DNA of 64,000 bases from Spirosoma sp. 48-14 (GCF_001898575.1 NZ_MKUD01000002.1:111232-175231), one strand, 5' to 3'; numbered from the stretch's first letter, positions 1 to 9,074 are shown. Numbers and translations: made by a program. Notes: generated by a model from the letters alone, not told the origin.

Positions 1-830
1 AGTAAGCCCTGCCCATTGGGAAGCCAATTTGCCGCCTGATAGGATTCAAATCCCCGCGTCAGTGGTTTCGGTTTGGCATTTTCGGCTACGTCTGTAATGT
101 ACAGATGCTGGAACGTGATGTCGGGTTCGGTCGTGGCTTCACCCTGAAAATTGAGCCGATTAATGACTTTGGCTTTTTTATCTTCTACGTCCTTTGCCAG
201 ATAGGCCCGAATTTCGGCCAATGAACCATCTGGGTTGGGCTTTATTTTCTTATCGACCTTTACGAAATCGTTATTGGCAAAACCAGGCTTTTCCAACGAC
301 CAGGATGGCCCGCCTTTATCGGGGTTTAGCAGCGAATCGGTGAGCATCTGGTTCATGGTTACGCCCCCTGTAAACACAATTCGTTTACCATCCGGCGACC
401 ACAGCGGATTAGATGCGCCGTAGTTGCTATTGGTCAGTTGCCAGGCTTCACCCCCATCTAGCGGCATAATAAAAATCTGGCTTTTGCCTTTCACCGTCCG
501 AACAAACGCCAGTCGCTTACCGTCGGGTGCCCAAACCGCCTGACGAGCTGATTCGGCTCCATGCGTTAGGGCACGGCTGTCGCCGGGTTTCAGGCTGGTC
601 AGATAGATATGGGTCTTGTAGTCGTATTCTTCCGGGCGAGCATCCGCTTTCTGATCGGAGTTCGGCTCAATGGTCGTGATCGTGTAAACGGCCTGTTTGC
701 CATCGGGCGATAATTCAATGCCACCCACCTGTTTGATGCGGGTCAGGTCGGTAACGGTAACCTTCGATTTTGTTTGGGCAACAGCAATCTGCGCCGAAAT
801 GGCGGTAAAGAGGAGGATTCGTTTTAACAT
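1..830 (-). CDS. S9-family peptidase, N-terminal part (3' end outside window)
   Basis: The reading frame is open from an ATG at 828-830 to the window edge, so only about the first 276 residues are present. They begin with a signal peptide (MLKRILLFTAISAQIAVAQ) followed by repeated WD40-like/PD40 blades with the recurring pattern SPDGK..., for example ELSPDGKQAVY, WAPDGKRLAF and WSPDGKRIVFTGG. In the prolyl-oligopeptidase/DPP-IV (S9) family this beta-propeller precedes a C-terminal alpha/beta hydrolase domain, which would lie beyond base 1. A periplasmic acyl-peptidase or dipeptidyl-peptidase role is likely but not proven, since the catalytic domain is not visible. A TolB-like propeller protein is the alternative. 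The gene upstream on the same strand (DinB-like, ending at 838) is only 7 bp away, so the two are probably cotranscribed. Confidence 0.8.
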   Translation of the reverse strand, partial: MLKRILLFTAISAQIAVAQTKSKVTVTDLTRIKQVGGIELSPDGKQAVYTITTIEPNSDQKADARPEEYDYKTHIYLTSLKPGDSRALTHGAESARQAVWAPDGKRLAFVRTVKGKSQIFIMPLDGGEAWQLTNSNYGASNPLWSPDGKRIVFTGGVTMNQMLTDSLLNPDKGGPSWSLEKPGFANNDFVKVDKKIKPNPDGSLAEIRAYLAKDVEDKKAKVINRLNFQGEATTEPDITFQHLYITDVAENAKPKPLTRGFESYQAANWLPNGQGL

Positions 831-837
831 AGTTTGT

Positions 838-1359
838 TTATGAAAGGAGCGGTAAATAGCGTTCGCGGATAATGTTGACGTGGTGTTTCGCATGGCCGAC
901 CAGCACGAACCCCAGCGCTACTACGGATATGGTCCGGTGAAAGCAAACACCCGTTCTCAGAAGCATTTCATTGTCGAAACTCTTGAAGAGAGCAATACTC
1001 GACTGTCGCACCAAGGCATATTCTTCATACAAATCGGCAATGGTCCGGTGGCTGGCGTTGGCGGTTTGCCCAAACAGCTCTTCGTCGTAACCAGGCAGTT
1101 CGGTCTTGTCATTGCGGGCAAAGCGAAGCGCTCGGTAGGTCATAATGCGTTCGTTGTCGATGATGTGTTGCAGGATATCGGTGACCATCCACTTGCCCGG
1201 TGCATACCGACGGTCACCAAGCGCTTCGAGCTTATAAGCCGGAATCAGACTTTCAAACGAAGCCGACTGGGTAAGGGCATCAATAAGAAAAACGTTATCG
1301 GCCAGGTTGATATACCGATCAAAAAAATCGGGCATTACCGGAATTTCAGACTTAGTCAT
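838..1359 (-). CDS. DinB-family metal-dependent helical-bundle protein
   Basis: A protein of about 173 residues with the DinB/DUF664 four-helix pattern: an early helix with LQHIIDNERI and a C-terminal VGHAKHHVNIIRERYL. The conserved histidines normally bind a divalent metal. Members act as thiol-dependent transferases or have unknown functions, and no substrate can be read from the sequence. I chose the ATG at 1359 (MTKSEIPV). A more upstream ATG at 1386 would begin inside the right-hand neighbour's hairpin (1385-1419), making it an unlikely start. The gene sits 7 bp upstream of the S9 peptidase on the same strand and is probably in one transcript with it. Confidence 0.8.
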   Translation of the reverse strand: MTKSEIPVMPDFFDRYINLADNVFLIDALTQSASFESLIPAYKLEALGDRRYAPGKWMVTDILQHIIDNERIMTYRALRFARNDKTELPGYDEELFGQTANASHRTIADLYEEYALVRQSSIALFKSFDNEMLLRTGVCFHRTISVVALGFVLVGHAKHHVNIIRERYLPLLS

Positions 1360-1384
1360 AATCAGGTTGGAACGGTTAAAACAC

Positions 1385-1419
1385 AAACTCCCCGAAAGTA
1401 CTAAACTTTCGGGGAGTTT
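1385..1419. terminator. Inverted repeat, 15-bp perfect arms, terminator-like
   Basis: Arms 1385-1399 and 1405-1419 (aaactccccgaaagt and its exact complement) close a 5-nt loop. Lying between the end of the S46 peptidase gene (minus strand) and the start of the DinB gene (minus strand), it fits a terminator for the former. The T tract is only three bases long on either side. Confidence 0.6.
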
Positions 1420-1451
1420 ACATGGCTGAGTTTACGTTACCATCAATGGTA

Positions 1452-1519
1452 CGACCCCGATGGGGCCGAATGTCTATAGAAACAATTACCGCTATAAACC
1501 TTCGACCCCATCGGGGTCG
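1452..1519. repeat. REP-like pair of inverted palindromic units
   Basis: Two 19-nt units, 1452-1470 (cgaccccgatggggccgaa) and 1501-1519 (the near-exact reverse complement, one mismatch), face each other across 30 nt. Each unit is itself nearly palindromic, with cgacccc facing ggggtcg across a short loop, so each can form its own hairpin. This two-unit inverted layout is typical of REP/REPIN elements mobilised by RAYT (TnpA-REP) proteins. Only this pair occurs in the window, so repetition in the genome is inferred. Confidence 0.5.
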
Positions 1520-1565
1520 CACATAACCGTTTCCTATATCTTTTCAGCTATGACACCAAGAAGCT

Positions 1566-3719
1566 TTATTTCTTTTTGGCCGTTGCTGGTTTAGGGGGTA
1601 CGGCCGTGCCTGCTAATTCGCTTACTAAACGGTCGGCTTTGTAGATGTATTTAAGGGCAGCAACGATGCCTCCCGTATGTACGGAAATGGTCCGGTTAGC
1701 GTCGGGAACGAAAATAAACTCACCCGGTAAGCTTTCCATATTGCCATCGAATGCCAGGCCAACTGCTTCCCGATTTTTATTGATCATCGGGCTACCAGAA
1801 TTACCACCAATAATATCGTTTGTCGAAATAAAGCACATGGGCTGTTTGAGCAACTCCATCGGTGGGGTTTTCCAGCGGGCAGGCAAATCCCAGGGCGCTT
1901 TGTCGGCAAACGAATAGTTTCGGTCGTATAGCCCGGCAAAGGTGGTCATAATTGGGGCTTTGGTGCCGTTGTAATTATAGGATTTAACCACCCCGTCGTT
2001 GATCCGAAGCGAAAACGTAGCATCGGGAGGTACAGCCGTTCCGTACACATCATACAACATTCGACCCAACTGGCCCCGCAACACTTCCTGACGCTGACTG
2101 ATTTGCCGGGCCTGAAGGGCGGCTGTCCGGTAACGTGGGAAGCCAATCTTTGCCAATGCCAGCATGGGGTCGTTCGAAGCCGCAGCTGCATTCGGACGCG
2201 TCGCTAACTCACTAATAAAAGCCGGGTCAAGCAGTTTTGTGTTTTTGAACAGGTAAGCGGCTGCTTCCTTCGGTGTTCGGGATTTACCATCGGAGCCGGT
2301 CAAGGCCAATTTCACATACGGATCATCGTTACCCAGGGCCTGTTGCGCTTCTGAAAGATGAGCCGCCAGATACGCCTGGTCCAGCGTCAGATTTTTTATC
2401 GTCGGGACAACCATCAACGGTCTTGCCCGTTCGGCGTCCTGCGGCCTCGTTGCCAGAATCTCGCTGAATTGAGTTACCAGATTGGCAAAGGTCATCAGTT
2501 CACCCATGGTCTGTTCGCTAGGGCCGAGATAGCTGGCATCCTTGAATACACTTCGAAGCTGGGCCGTATTCGACGCGATCTCATCCCAGGTTTTCAGTTG
2601 GTCGGCCGGAAGGTTTTTGGCTTTTGCGGCTGCCTTAAACTGATTTTCGAATACCGCCTTCCGACCGAGAAGGCTCGCATCCTGTAAGCCTTCGAGCTGG
2701 CCGCCATAGGCTTTCAGGCTATTTTCCAGGCTAAAAATTTCGTTCAGTACGCTATCACTCTTGGCCGTTGCATTATAAGCCTGCAACGCGGCCGAACGAT
2801 TACGGAGTAGTTGAATTGTAGCCGGGGTCTGTAAGTCGCGGTCAAATTCGAGTTCAGCAACGGTTTTGAGTCGTTCGGTATGACCGGGGTTCCCAATCAC
2901 AAAAATAGGTTCACCATCCCGGACGCCGTTGGGGTTAAACTTAAAGTAATGCGCGGTTTGCAGGGGCTTACCATTATCATATACCCGGAAAAACGAACAG
3001 TCGAGGGCATAGCGAGGATACGTAAAGTTGTCGTAATCGCCACCGAAAAAGCCAAGCTGCAATTCGGGCATGAACACCAGCCGGACGTCTGTATACCGTT
3101 TGAACCCGTAGAGCGAATACCGGCCGCCGTTGTAGAACGTAATGGTTTGCAGCTCCAGCCCTTTCCAGCCTTCTTTCTGATTGTACTCCTGCTTAATGTC
3201 GGAAAAGACCTGTTCACGAGCCTGCAACTGTGCCTGCTCCGAATTGGCAGTATTCATCGCGTCTTGCACCCGTTTGGTGATGTCCTCAATTTTCACCAAC
3301 TGATCGACGAACAAACCGTCTACTTTTCGCTCTTCGGCTGCTGTTTTTGCCCAGAATCCGGTCGCATTCAGGTCTTCGCCTTTACGCGTAACGCCCGTTC
3401 CCGACTCGCGGGCACAGTGGTGATTGGTCATGACCAGACCATTGGCCGATACAAACGAGGCCGAGCAGTAATCGGCAAATCGCAGCGAAGCAAGTCGGGC
3501 TTCATCGAACCATTGCTGATCGGCTTTGAAGTTGTAGGTTTTCTGAAAAAAGTCGGAGGGTGGATTGTCAAACGTCCACATCTTGCCCAAATCGAGCGGC
3601 CCTCCTTTAGTGGTGTCAGATATGGATTGGGCAGGCAACGAAGCCGCCAGAAAAACCAGGGCATTTGCCAGTACAAAGGTTCGTAATAAGGTCAGATAGC
3701 GCATGGACGTAAATGTCAA
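1566..3719 (-). CDS. S46-family dipeptidyl-peptidase (DPP7/DPP11 type)
   Basis: A 717-residue protein, normal for S46 exopeptidases, with an N-terminal signal peptide ending near SLPAQS. It has the family's chymotrypsin-like catalytic signatures: the TNHHCA histidine motif at about residues 98-103, the GGDYDNFTYPR aspartate motif around residue 228, and the GGNSGSPMIN serine motif near residue 650. These periplasmic enzymes remove dipeptides from the N-termini of peptides and support growth on protein. After the serine motif the sequence reads GLAFDGN. In characterised enzymes glycine at this position goes with DPP7-like preference for hydrophobic residues, while arginine gives DPP11 acidic specificity, so DPP7-type is inferred. 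The ATG at 3704 (MRYLTLL) is an equally good start and gives a more typical signal peptide. Confidence 0.92.
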   Translation of the reverse strand: MTFTSMRYLTLLRTFVLANALVFLAASLPAQSISDTTKGGPLDLGKMWTFDNPPSDFFQKTYNFKADQQWFDEARLASLRFADYCSASFVSANGLVMTNHHCARESGTGVTRKGEDLNATGFWAKTAAEERKVDGLFVDQLVKIEDITKRVQDAMNTANSEQAQLQAREQVFSDIKQEYNQKEGWKGLELQTITFYNGGRYSLYGFKRYTDVRLVFMPELQLGFFGGDYDNFTYPRYALDCSFFRVYDNGKPLQTAHYFKFNPNGVRDGEPIFVIGNPGHTERLKTVAELEFDRDLQTPATIQLLRNRSAALQAYNATAKSDSVLNEIFSLENSLKAYGGQLEGLQDASLLGRKAVFENQFKAAAKAKNLPADQLKTWDEIASNTAQLRSVFKDASYLGPSEQTMGELMTFANLVTQFSEILATRPQDAERARPLMVVPTIKNLTLDQAYLAAHLSEAQQALGNDDPYVKLALTGSDGKSRTPKEAAAYLFKNTKLLDPAFISELATRPNAAAASNDPMLALAKIGFPRYRTAALQARQISQRQEVLRGQLGRMLYDVYGTAVPPDATFSLRINDGVVKSYNYNGTKAPIMTTFAGLYDRNYSFADKAPWDLPARWKTPPMELLKQPMCFISTNDIIGGNSGSPMINKNREAVGLAFDGNMESLPGEFIFVPDANRTISVHTGGIVAALKYIYKADRLVSELAGTAVPPKPATAKKK

Positions 3720-3878
3720 ACGATTAATTACAAAACGCGAATATGCGACAAACGTTTGGTTATCGACGTTAATCTGTATGGGCCCGGCAACTTTAACCGA
3801 AGATTAATGAAGAGACCTTAATCGATTGTATCAGCACATGATCTAACCAATGATTTTACACAAAAAGGATGTAAAGCT

Positions 3879-4070
3879 ATGAAAACGTTAAAATGGTTTG
3901 GATACGTAACAGCGTGTGTACTGGCTCTGGCGGTCAGTAGCTGCACCACTTATTATAGTCGGCCAAATTATAGTTACGGCCGTCCGTATGGCTACCACCG
4001 CCATCATGCCCCTCCTCCACCACCCCGACCCTACGGTGGTAACTATGGGTATGGACGCCCTGGGTGGTAA
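3879..4070 (+). CDS. Small Tyr/Pro/Gly-rich lipoprotein
   Basis: A 63-residue protein. It starts MKTLKWFGYVTACVLALAV and has a clear lipobox (VSSC) with the acylated cysteine near residue 22, so it should be exported and lipid-anchored. The mature part is only about 41 residues and is almost entirely Tyr, Gly, Pro, Arg and His: repeated YGRPYGYHRHH-like blocks and a run of five prolines. It has no recognisable domain. It is followed by a strong terminator hairpin at 4091-4136, so it forms its own short transcript. Similar small YXXG-type lipoproteins are common in Bacteroidota and have no assigned role. Confidence in coding is good because of the signal sequence; the function is unknown. Confidence 0.75.
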   Translation: MKTLKWFGYVTACVLALAVSSCTTYYSRPNYSYGRPYGYHRHHAPPPPPRPYGGNYGYGRPGW

Positions 4071-4090
4071 TTTGACTAGTTTGTGCGGTA

Positions 4091-4136
4091 TAAATGAAAA
4101 GGTAGTCACTGATCAATGTGGCTACCTTTTCATTTA
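4091..4136. terminator. Hairpin terminator after the small lipoprotein
   Basis: Arms taaatgaaaaggtagtcac (4091-4109) and its complement at 4118-4136 pair over 19 bp with one G-U pair and an 8-nt loop. A T-rich right arm (ccttttcattta) supports intrinsic termination. Confidence 0.75.
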
Positions 4137-4237
4137 TAGATGTTTAGGGAACTTTATAGGGGCAATACGTCTTTTGTATCATGTGTTTCCTACTAACGTC
4201 TAGGTAACCGCCATTCACTATACCGTAATTGTACTTC

Positions 4238-5065
4238 ATGGACCTTAAAGTTCTACTGTCTGGTATTGTCTTTTGTTGCTGGCTGCAACCTGTTTTCGCT
4301 CAAACGTTACCTCCCCAAAATACAGTTAAGCTTGGCAAAATGCGAGGTAGCCTTTACTTCACCTGGGGTTATAATCGTGAATCGTATTCCCGTAGCACCA
4401 TCCACTTTCGCAATACGACCACCGATAATTACGATTTTACATTTATAAAAGCCAGCGCACACGACCGGGCCGATATGAAAGACTTTTACCGGCTTGATAA
4501 CCTGACGGTTCCCCAGTACGACATGAACCTCGGCTATTTTTTTAACGACAAACACGACCTGGGCATTGAACTAAGCTGGGACCACCTGAAATACATCGTG
4601 ACCGACAATCAGGTTATCCATGTGCAGGGTCAGATACGTGGCCATCAGATCGATAAAGACACGCTCGTTACGCCCGATTTTGTGCATTTACAACACACCA
4701 ACGGCAACAATTACCTGATGCTCAACCTGGTAAAACGTCATAAACTCTGGCAGAGTAAACATCTTCAACTGAGTGCGATCGGTAAGGTCGGTGGTGGAGC
4801 CCTTATTTCGTACACCATTTCGACCATACTGGGCAATCAGCAGGAAGGGCCGTTTCATTTTCATGGCGTCGTAGCGGCCATGAGTGGTGGTTTAAAACTG
4901 GATATCTTCCGGTATTTTTTCCTGCAAACCGACGTTCAGGGGGCCTGGGCCGACTATACCAATACCCGGCTGGGTGCAGATCAGCAGGGATTGGCCACGC
5001 ATCATTTCTATTCGTTGCAATACAAATATGCCTTTGGATTCAATTTCCCGCTCGGTAAACGGTAG
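4238..5065 (+). CDS. Predicted outer-membrane beta-barrel protein, unknown function
   Basis: Starts at ATG 4238 with a signal peptide (MDLKVLLSGIVFCCW...FAQ). An upstream TTG at 4229 is in frame but less likely. The mature protein of about 250 residues shows alternating aromatic/polar strands typical of small outer-membrane barrels: GSLYFTWGYNRESYS, YDMNLGYFFNDKHDLGIELSW, LMLNLVKRH and a final YKYAFGFNFPLGKR strand. No enzyme motif is evident. It resembles conserved Bacteroidota outer-membrane proteins without assigned function, and some lipid A deacylase-like barrels have similar spacing, though I see no catalytic His/Ser pair. It is convergent with the NADH dehydrogenase gene. Confidence 0.7.
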   Translation: MDLKVLLSGIVFCCWLQPVFAQTLPPQNTVKLGKMRGSLYFTWGYNRESYSRSTIHFRNTTTDNYDFTFIKASAHDRADMKDFYRLDNLTVPQYDMNLGYFFNDKHDLGIELSWDHLKYIVTDNQVIHVQGQIRGHQIDKDTLVTPDFVHLQHTNGNNYLMLNLVKRHKLWQSKHLQLSAIGKVGGGALISYTISTILGNQQEGPFHFHGVVAAMSGGLKLDIFRYFFLQTDVQGAWADYTNTRLGADQQGLATHHFYSLQYKYAFGFNFPLGKR

Positions 5066-5084
5066 TGTCTAACGTTCGTCAAAA

Positions 5085-5123
5085 TATGTGCTGAGCCACG
5101 ATTGTATTGCGGACCAGCACATA
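5085..5123 (-). terminator. Short hairpin, probable terminator of the NADH dehydrogenase gene
   Basis: Nine-bp perfect arms (tatgtgctg at 5085-5093, cagcacata at 5115-5123). On the minus strand the hairpin is followed by TTTT, consistent with termination of the gene ending at 5134. It is short, so support is moderate. Confidence 0.45.
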
Positions 5124-5133
5124 AAAATAGCCT

Positions 5134-6474
5134 TTAGCTCATTTCGTTGTGTGCCATTATTTCCTGTCCTACTTTATCGTCTTTCCGGACAAACGGGCGG
5201 ATAATGATACGCGTACCTCGTTGGTACGTGAATAATCGGTATATCCAATTGCTGAATACAATCAATTTGCTGCGGAATCCGACCAGATACCAGATATGCA
5301 CGAACAACCAGGCCATCCAGGCAATAAACCCACCCAGGTGTAGCTTACCAGGCAAATCGGCTACAGCCCGACTACGACCCACAATGGCCAGTGAGCCTTT
5401 GTCGAAGTATTCGAAAGGTGTCGTTGGCTCGTTTTTCATCAGGTGTTTTAGGTTTTTAGCCAAGTGTTTGCCCTGTTGAATGGCTGGCTGCGCTACGCCA
5501 GGATGCCCTTTTGGGTAGTCGTTCAACTTCATAAAGGCAATATCGCCAATAGCAAATACATCGGTCAGCCCCTGAACCCGGTTGATCGGATCGACCAGAA
5601 TACGGCCTTTCTCAATCGAATCGGCCGGAATCCCATCCATGAGCGCCCCAGTAACACCAGCCGCCCAAACGAGCGTTTGCGTCTTGATTTGTTCGCCACT
5701 TTTAAACGTTACCGTTTCCCCATCGTACGAATCAACCAGCGTATTCAGCTTGACAATAACACCCAAATCTTCCAGATAGCGCTGTGCTTTTTGCCCGGCT
5801 TCGTCCGACATGGGAGGTAACACTTTACCAAGCCCTTCGACCACAATGATGTTCATCTCACTGAAATCCAGACCCGGATAATCGCAAGGAAGTACATGTT
5901 TACGCATCTCGGCCAGAGAACCAGCCATTTCAACTCCCGTTGGTCCAGCCCCCGCAATGACAAAGGTTAACAAACTTCTCCGTTCTTCGGGGTCGGTAGT
6001 GACGCTGGCCTGTTCAAAACATTGTAAAAACTGACTTCGAACGTTGAGGGCTTCGGGGATGGTTTTTAGCGGAAACGAATATTTCTGAATCTGCTCGTTG
6101 CCGAAAAAATTCGACTTGGCCCCTGTCGCAATGACCAGATAATCGTAATGCAGGTCGCCAATGAGAGTGGTTATGGTTTTTGTAGTAGGATCAATTTTGC
6201 TGACCCGTACCATCCGATAATGAAAGTCGTCGTAGCCGTCAAACATCTTTCGGAATGGTTCGGCAATGGCATCGGGCTCCAGACCGGCCGTAGCTACCTG
6301 ATACAGCAATGGCCAGAAACCGTTGTAATTCTGTTTGTCGAACAGCACCACCTGCACGTCGGCATCGCGCAGCGCTTTGGCTAAGTTCATACCGCCAAAG
6401 CCGCCCCCAATGATGACAACGCGCGGTTTTGACGTATCGGGTATATTGAGCGAAAGTTTATCAAACGTAAGCAT
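5134..6474 (-). CDS. ndh: Type II NADH:quinone oxidoreductase (NDH-2)
   Basis: A 446-residue flavoprotein with two Rossmann nucleotide-binding motifs: IIGGGFGGMN at about residues 21-30 (FAD) and VIAGAGPTGVEMAG at about 172-185 (NADH), plus the FAD-contacting AIGDIAF near residue 310. The C-terminal 70 residues carry a hydrophobic segment (GFIAWMAWLFVHIWYLVGF) and an amphipathic stretch expected to hold the enzyme on the inner face of the cytoplasmic membrane. NDH-2 passes electrons from NADH to menaquinone without pumping protons. The length and C-terminal anchor match Bacteroidota NDH-2 enzymes. Other members of the pyridine nucleotide-disulfide family are possible but the membrane tail makes NDH-2 most likely. 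It is monocistronic by position. Confidence 0.9.
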   Translation of the reverse strand: MLTFDKLSLNIPDTSKPRVVIIGGGFGGMNLAKALRDADVQVVLFDKQNYNGFWPLLYQVATAGLEPDAIAEPFRKMFDGYDDFHYRMVRVSKIDPTTKTITTLIGDLHYDYLVIATGAKSNFFGNEQIQKYSFPLKTIPEALNVRSQFLQCFEQASVTTDPEERRSLLTFVIAGAGPTGVEMAGSLAEMRKHVLPCDYPGLDFSEMNIIVVEGLGKVLPPMSDEAGQKAQRYLEDLGVIVKLNTLVDSYDGETVTFKSGEQIKTQTLVWAAGVTGALMDGIPADSIEKGRILVDPINRVQGLTDVFAIGDIAFMKLNDYPKGHPGVAQPAIQQGKHLAKNLKHLMKNEPTTPFEYFDKGSLAIVGRSRAVADLPGKLHLGGFIAWMAWLFVHIWYLVGFRSKLIVFSNWIYRLFTYQRGTRIIIRPFVRKDDKVGQEIMAHNEMS

Positions 6475-6695
6475 AGCTATTCAGGTGTTTACACGACAGG
6501 TGCCGCCGGTTGTATTACCGTTCTTACCGTTCTTTTGTTTAGTAATCGACTAAAAAACAGCCGTATGGATTCTCTCGAAGCACCTGTTCTTTCTCACTTG
6601 TATAACATAATTTAGCCATATAAACGTTTTACATTTTACAGACTCAGCGCTCGTTAGCTCATTTTGTTTGCTTTACTCATTTAGTCGTTTGGTCA

Positions 6696-9074
6696 ATGCC
6701 CATACGTTTCCAAAGTCTGCTTATTCTTTTCCTGTTCCCCTGTCATTTATTCGCTCAGTCGGGCAATCGATTTACGGTTAGCGGCTATGTGCGTGAGTCG
6801 GGCAGTCTGGAGGCCCTGATCGGTGTTAATGTGTATTTGCCAGGCACAACCACAGGCACTACAACCAACACCTACGGCTTTTACTCACTGACATTACCCG
6901 CTCAGGATAGCATACGTCTGGCTTACTCCTTTGTCGGCTACGAAACAGTGGCCTATACGATCAGTCTACGAACAAACAAAACACAGAATATTCTGCTGGC
7001 ACCCGGCCAGGCACTGTCGGAGGTGAATGTGAAAGCAAGTAGCACCGTAGAGAAAGTAAGCGAAAGCCCGCGCATGAGCACCATCGACGTTCCCGTAGCT
7101 CAAATCAAGAAAATACCCGCTTTCCTGGGCGAGAAAGATGTACTCAAAGTACTTCAGTTGATGCCCGGTGTACAGAAAGGTTCTGAAGGGCAAACCGGCA
7201 TTTATGTGCGCGGGGGCGGTCCCGATCAAAACCTGATCATCCTGGACGATGCGGTTGTATACAATGCCAACCACCTGTTCGGTTTCTTTTCCGTTTTCAA
7301 TGGCGATGCGATCAAAAGTGTTGAATTGATAAAAGGCGGGTTTCCGGCCCGGTATGGCGGTCGTCTTTCATCGGTGATCGATCTGAATATGAAAGATGGA
7401 AACCGCGAGAAATTGCACGGTGAGGGCGGCATTGGCCTCATTGCCTCACGACTGGTTCTGGAAGGGCCGCTGACAAAAAATAGAAAGCCGGGCCAGCGTT
7501 CTGGTTCTTTTCTGGTCTCAGGCCGACGAACGTATCTTGATTTTGTAGGTGCTCCCGTCATCAATGCCCAGACCAACGGTCAGTTGAATGCCGGGTATTA
7601 CTTCTATGACCTGAACGCCAAAGCCAACTACGATCTGACGCCCAAAGACAAAATCTACCTCAGTGGTTATTTCGGCCGCGATCGTTTTTACGCCAACGAT
7701 AAAGTACTGAATACGGATACGGGCCTACGCTGGGGCAATGCAACCGGCACCCTACGCTGGAATCATTTATTCAATCAGAAGCTGTTTTCGAATCTATCGC
7801 TCATCTTTAGCGATTACAAATTCCAGATTTCGTCGGTTGAAAAAAGTACGCAGGATACGGCGGTTTACTCACTGTTCTACAATTCGGGCATCCGGGATTT
7901 ATCACTCAAGTACGATTTCGATTTTTACCCAACCCCTCAGCACTCGATCCGGGCAGGCATTCAGGGCATTTACCATCGCTTTACACCCAGCGCCGTTGTT
8001 CTTCAAAACACCACCATCCGCCAGTCGATCGATAACGCAACGAATATTGATGTGCTGGAATCAGGTGTGTATGTGGAGGATACCTGGCGCCCATCGACCC
8101 GCTGGCGGCTAAATGGTGGTGTCCGGCTGAGTTATTTTTCGGGCCAGAACATCAGCTACCTCCGGCCTGAACCTCGTATCTCAGCCGCCTATACGCTAAA
8201 ACCGGATCTGTCGATCAAAGCGTCGTATGCCCTGATGAATCAATACGTTCACCTGCTGTCGAATACCGGCATTGGTCTGCCTACCGATCTATGGGTACCC
8301 ACCACCGACCGGGTAAAACCCCAGCAGTCGCAACAGGTAGCCGCTGGTATTGCCAAAGATTTTACCAATAGTGGGCTAACGCTGACCATTGAAGGGTATT
8401 ACAAGCAGATGAATAACATCATCAACTATAAGGAAGGTGCCAGCTTCCTGCTGATCAACGACCCTACGAATGCCAACAGTGTACGGTGGGAAGATAATGT
8501 GACGGCAGGACGAGGCTGGTCGTACGGAGCCGAATTTTTGCTGCAAAAGAAAACAGGGCGTTTTTCGGGCTGGGCGGGCTATACCCTTTCGTGGACCCAA
8601 TGGCAGTTTGCCGAATTGAATGGAGGACAGCCATATTACCCGCGCTACGACCGCCGACACGATATTTCACTGGTCGGGATTTATGAGCTAAACAAACGAA
8701 TTACGGTATCGGCCCTATGGGTATACGGTACCGGCAATGCCCTGACCATACCCGTTGGGCGTTATGATACCTATCGGCTCGATAACTCGCTCATTTATAC
8801 GCCCCGCACTTCGGACGATTATGGTAACCAGAAAAACACCTTCCGAGCCGAACCCTATCATCGGTTTGATGTGAGCATACAATTTCACAAACGGAAAAAG
8901 CACCATGAACGAACCTGGGAATTCAGCGCCTACAACCTGTATAACCGCCGGAACCCGTTCTTCTACCGACTCGAATCCGTAGCCGCCACAGCAACGACCC
9001 CTTCCCGGACTGCCCTGTTCCGCTACTCCGTCTTCCCGATTGTTCCGGCAATTAGTTATAATTTCAAATTCTGA
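6696..9074 (+). CDS. TonB-dependent outer-membrane receptor with CarboxypepD_reg-like domain
   Basis: A 792-residue receptor. A signal peptide (ending FAQSG) is followed by an Ig-like CarboxypepD_reg-like domain at about residues 27-110 (VSGYVRESGSLEALIGVNVYL, FVGYETV). A plug domain covers roughly 115-235 (DVLKVLQLMPGVQKGSEGQ, YVRGGGPDQNLIILDDAVVY, IDLNMKDGN), and the beta-barrel ends in the C-terminal aromatic ISYNFKF. It takes up a large substrate by TonB-driven energy transfer; the substrate is unknown. There is no SusD gene. Instead the stop overlaps the start of a DUF4249 lipoprotein (TGATG), a pairing found repeatedly in Bacteroidota, so the two probably form one uptake unit. Confidence 0.93.
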   Translation: MPIRFQSLLILFLFPCHLFAQSGNRFTVSGYVRESGSLEALIGVNVYLPGTTTGTTTNTYGFYSLTLPAQDSIRLAYSFVGYETVAYTISLRTNKTQNILLAPGQALSEVNVKASSTVEKVSESPRMSTIDVPVAQIKKIPAFLGEKDVLKVLQLMPGVQKGSEGQTGIYVRGGGPDQNLIILDDAVVYNANHLFGFFSVFNGDAIKSVELIKGGFPARYGGRLSSVIDLNMKDGNREKLHGEGGIGLIASRLVLEGPLTKNRKPGQRSGSFLVSGRRTYLDFVGAPVINAQTNGQLNAGYYFYDLNAKANYDLTPKDKIYLSGYFGRDRFYANDKVLNTDTGLRWGNATGTLRWNHLFNQKLFSNLSLIFSDYKFQISSVEKSTQDTAVYSLFYNSGIRDLSLKYDFDFYPTPQHSIRAGIQGIYHRFTPSAVVLQNTTIRQSIDNATNIDVLESGVYVEDTWRPSTRWRLNGGVRLSYFSGQNISYLRPEPRISAAYTLKPDLSIKASYALMNQYVHLLSNTGIGLPTDLWVPTTDRVKPQQSQQVAAGIAKDFTNSGLTLTIEGYYKQMNNIINYKEGASFLLINDPTNANSVRWEDNVTAGRGWSYGAEFLLQKKTGRFSGWAGYTLSWTQWQFAELNGGQPYYPRYDRRHDISLVGIYELNKRITVSALWVYGTGNALTIPVGRYDTYRLDNSLIYTPRTSDDYGNQKNTFRAEPYHRFDVSIQFHKRKKHHERTWEFSAYNLYNRRNPFFYRLESVAATATTPSRTALFRYSVFPIVPAISYNFKF

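Noticed and set aside
880-1404. Plus-strand reading frame opposite the DinB gene
   Set aside because: It lies antisense to a recognisable DinB protein and shows no domain or signal peptide.
2880-3686. 268-codon plus-strand frame opposite the S46 peptidase
   Set aside because: It is a shadow of a well-identified gene in a region with the codon bias of the minus strand; no family match is evident.
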